From Flavobacteriales bacterium UBA5081 (GTDB taxonomy: Bacteria > Bacteroidota > Bacteroidia > Flavobacteriales_E > Vicingaceae), in contig DIAJ01000045.1 of the NCBI GenBank assembly GCA_002415785.1, positions 1 to 64,000 of the forward strand: a DNA stretch of 64,000 nt, read 5' to 3'. A model generated the notes under the pieces. That model was not told where the DNA came from and made no database searches. It saw nothing but the letters and a program-made list of their open reading frames with translations. Positions 62,395 to 64,000 of the stretch are shown here, in pieces; position 1 is the first letter of the stretch, and each line of letters opens with the position of its first letter. A program made the translations under genes and the position numbers.

Positions 62395-63210
62395 TTAATC
62401 TTCTCTCTTTTTGATTTTGCCATCTTTAGAAATAGTGTATGTCTTGTCTTCAAAAATTGATTTCATTATTAGCCATACATGATCTTCCCCTTTTATTTCC
62501 ATCTTGCTTTTTGCAATTTTTAAATGTCCTGTTAATTTGAAGCCTTGAATTTTTATTTTTTCTTGAGTAGGAGTATAAGTGAAGTTGGCGTCTTTACATT
62601 TAAAAACTTTAGTGAATTCTTCATTCTCATTCTTCTTTGATAGTTCAGCTGTGAAATCATTTACATAAGTTTCAAATGGTACTTTTTCTCCATTTTTTAG
62701 TTGAACTTCTAATAACTCCACTCTTGTCATATTGTCGACAAGGTCTGATTTGATGTCTTCAGAAACTATCAAATCTAATCCTGTTAATTCTGGAAGCAGC
62801 ATATTTATGTTTACAACTATTGTTTTTAATCTACCCTCCCAATCTTTTTCTGTCAACTCTCTGAGTTCAACCAATCCGATGTTACGATATTTCGCAAACT
62901 TTATAGCATCAGGTGTAAATCCTAATTTTGAAACTATAATTCCTTTATTTAAGCCTGTATCTTCAACGATTTCAGCTACTTTCATAATAATATCTTTATT
63001 GATATTTTTATCCCAATATTTACATTCTATAGCTGTTTTATATGTGTGAATTCCATCAGAATGTTTAGTTAAAACATCAATTTGGTGATTGACTTCAGAC
63101 TTTCCTTTAACTGAACATTTATTACCAAAACATTCAATTTCTACACCATTGTTCTTCCCGAGAGTTTCATAAATATGTTTTGTAACTTCTTCGTAGTCTT
63201 TCCATTCCAT
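62395..63210 (-). CDS. Mrr-like restriction endonuclease domain protein
   Basis: A 271-residue protein with an N-terminal PD-(D/E)xK nuclease of the Mrr type: D45 (NHQIDVL) and E62-x-K64 (AIECKYW), followed by the usual GIIVSKLGFTPDAIKFAKYRNIGLVEL (89-115). The C-terminal half (120-271) is a beta-rich region with no recognised motif and may be the sensing or binding part. It is the first gene of the two-gene module. Methylation-dependent restriction or abortive defence is plausible but not shown. Confidence 0.78.
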   Translation of the reverse strand: MEWKDYEEVTKHIYETLGKNNGVEIECFGNKCSVKGKSEVNHQIDVLTKHSDGIHTYKTAIECKYWDKNINKDIIMKVAEIVEDTGLNKGIIVSKLGFTPDAIKFAKYRNIGLVELRELTEKDWEGRLKTIVVNINMLLPELTGLDLIVSEDIKSDLVDNMTRVELLEVQLKNGEKVPFETYVNDFTAELSKKNENEEFTKVFKCKDANFTYTPTQEKIKIQGFKLTGHLKIAKSKMEIKGEDHVWLIMKSIFEDKTYTISKDGKIKKRED

Positions 63211-63222
63211 GATGTAATATTT

Positions 63223-63235
63223 AATTGCAGGTAAC
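63223..63235 (-). repeat. Right copy of inverted GTTACCTGCA boundary
   Basis: On the minus strand it reads GTTACCTGCAATT. It sits 13 bases upstream of the ATG of the Mrr-like gene and matches the left copy (61558-61570) at 12 of 13 bases. It marks the 5' border of the nuclease module. Confidence 0.6.
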
Positions 63236-63328
63236 TCATAAATACTCGAATAAACATAATACTTTCTAACTTTTCAAACACTTACCCCACAAACATAACC
63301 ATATTACAGCTAATTGATTCAACTAAAA

Positions 63329-63637
63329 TCACATCATCAAACAGTCAATATAATCCGTGAGCATATGAAAAAGCAAACCTAGGCCAATTATATTAAAAGG
63401 CTTTCTTAAAAATAGCAGTATAAAATAAACTCCCATTGCATAGTATGTATGTAGCGGATGAAAGTTAATTCCACAACGATCCGGCTGAAAAATAGGGTCT
63501 GCAAGCAAGTGATCCAAGTCTACTAACATGGTAGCCAATAGAATTAAATACGCCTTTTTCCACTCTTTTTTGAAAAAGATAAAAGCCAATACTAATGGAA
63601 AAACAAGGTGTAGGAAGTAGTGAACTAAGCTTTGCAT
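63329..63637 (-). CDS. Small membrane protein (DUF6122-like)
   Basis: Membrane protein of 102 residues with about three hydrophobic segments and the motif MLVDLDHLLADPIFQPDRCGINFHPLH (Asp/His-rich, in a membrane context), like metal-dependent membrane hydrolase-type families; I recall it as DUF6122. I start at the ATG at 63637 because a -7 element (63656-63663) lies just upstream and the TTG at 63658 falls within it. Function unknown. Confidence 0.72.
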   Translation of the reverse strand: MQSLVHYFLHLVFPLVLAFIFFKKEWKKAYLILLATMLVDLDHLLADPIFQPDRCGINFHPLHTYYAMGVYFILLFLRKPFNIIGLGLLFHMLTDYIDCLMM

Positions 63638-63655
63638 AAGTGTTAAAGTAGAACC

Positions 63656-63663
63656 CAAAATTA
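63656..63663 (-). promoter_or_regulatory. -7 promoter element TAATTTTG (minus strand)
   Basis: Exact TAnnTTTG match on the minus strand, 18 bases before the ATG at 63637. It decides the start of the small membrane protein gene. Confidence 0.6.
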
Positions 63664-63676
63664 AGCTTCCTACAAA

Positions 63677-63703
63677 TAAAAAAACCCGACAAATTGCCGA
63701 GTC
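63677..63703 (-). terminator. Rho-independent terminator of katG
   Basis: On the minus strand: ACTCGGCAA / TTGTCGGGT, nine base pairs including two G-T pairs, followed by a run of seven T. It lies about 30 bases after the katG stop codon and ends before the small membrane protein promoter. Confidence 0.75.
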
Positions 63704-63733
63704 TTTTCGCTTAATGATTAAGTGTGCTGTATA

Positions 63734-64000
63734 CTATTGCATTTTTAAATCATACCGATCGAGCTGCATTACTTTTGTCCATGCAACAACAAAGTCTTTT
63801 GCAAATTTTTCTTTTGCGTCATTTGAGGCATAAACTTCAGCCAATGCTCTCAACTCAGAGTTTGAACCAAAGATTAGATCTACTCTGCTTGCTGTCCATT
63901 TTAAATCGCCGCTTTCTCGGTCTCTACCTTCAAAATGCTCTTTATCTTCTGAAGTAGCTTTCCAAACGGTGTTCATATCTAATAAATTGACAAAGAAATC
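63734..64000 (-). CDS. katG: Catalase-peroxidase KatG (C-terminal part)
   Basis: Partial gene: its frame is open to the end of the window and the 5' part lies outside. The visible 88 residues start DFFVNLLDMNTVWKA, then FEGRDRESGDLKWTASRVDLIFGSNSELRALAEVYAS and finish KFAKDFVVAWTKVMQLDRYDL. This is the C-terminus of the peroxidase-catalase KatG, which decomposes hydrogen peroxide with a haem cofactor. Ends at a normal stop followed by a terminator. Confidence 0.93.
   Translation of the reverse strand, partial: DFFVNLLDMNTVWKATSEDKEHFEGRDRESGDLKWTASRVDLIFGSNSELRALAEVYASNDAKEKFAKDFVVAWTKVMQLDRYDLKMQ

Noticed and set aside
1..64000. CRISPR array or cas genes
   Set aside because: No run of regularly spaced direct repeats and no Cas-like protein was seen.
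63734..64000. Truncated katG as a pseudogene
   Set aside because: The frame stays open through the window edge and continues the conserved DFFVNLLDMNTVW segment, so the cut is an artefact of the window.

Overview
The window looks like chromosomal DNA of a low-GC member of the Bacteroidota, most likely Flavobacteriales or a close relative. The signs are: two proteins ending in type IX secretion (T9SS) type A sorting domains plus a T9SS plug-type lipoprotein; many genes preceded by the Bacteroidota -7 element TAnnTTTG with very short leaders and no clear Shine-Dalgarno; a complete six-subunit Na+-NQR operon; and typical Bacteroidota families (DUF3332 lipoprotein, WbqC, START-like protein next to LptF/G, TPR-HTH regulators, a degenerate dihydroorotase). 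No phage, insertion sequence or CRISPR array is visible.

Region by region. 1-9 kb: PagL-like lipid A deacylase, a divergent Nramp-family transporter with a small partner gene, a DnaQ-type exonuclease, a 51-residue membrane protein, a secreted EreA/ChaN-like protein, a large T9SS cargo protein, an outer-membrane barrel and Pcm. 9-26 kb: oxidoreductase, lipoprotein and sugar-phosphate transferase (envelope polysaccharide), 3-hydroxyacyl-CoA dehydrogenase, BatA-like VWA protein, PyrC-like protein, nitroreductase, VIT-type transporter, then a tight cluster of aminotransferase, heptose kinase-like, WbqC, acyl-CoA carboxylase beta and TauE/SafE permease, followed by two small genes and tRNA-Met(CAU). 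26-31 kb: a START-like gene and an lptF/G-GT4-dapD-GT9 envelope operon. 31-38 kb: a hydrolase and nqrABCDEF on the minus strand. 38-46 kb: T9SS plug, ApaG, Lgt, inositol monophosphatase, RidA, the 5-oxoprolinase operon pxpABC and a persulfide dioxygenase/rhodanese fusion. 46-54 kb: a HELVH metallopeptidase candidate, and histidine-degradation genes hutI-hutG and ftcD separated by four unrelated genes. 54-61 kb: TPR-HTH regulator, T9SS cargo, patatin-like membrane protein, small lipoprotein and an outer-membrane barrel. 61-63.3 kb: an accessory island with two PD-(D/E)xK nuclease genes (Mrr-like and Shedu-like). 63.3-64 kb: a small membrane protein and the 3' end of katG.

The most unusual part is the 61.37-63.24 kb island. 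The two nuclease genes sit between inverted copies of GTTACCTGCA, and the stop codon of the second gene lies inside a roughly 200-bp imperfect palindrome that carries two nested perfect hairpins. This arrangement resembles an integron-type cassette (core, genes, foldable 3' site) without matching the classical attC consensus. I read it as a candidate mobile anti-phage defence cassette. That is an inference from sequence layout, not something demonstrated here.
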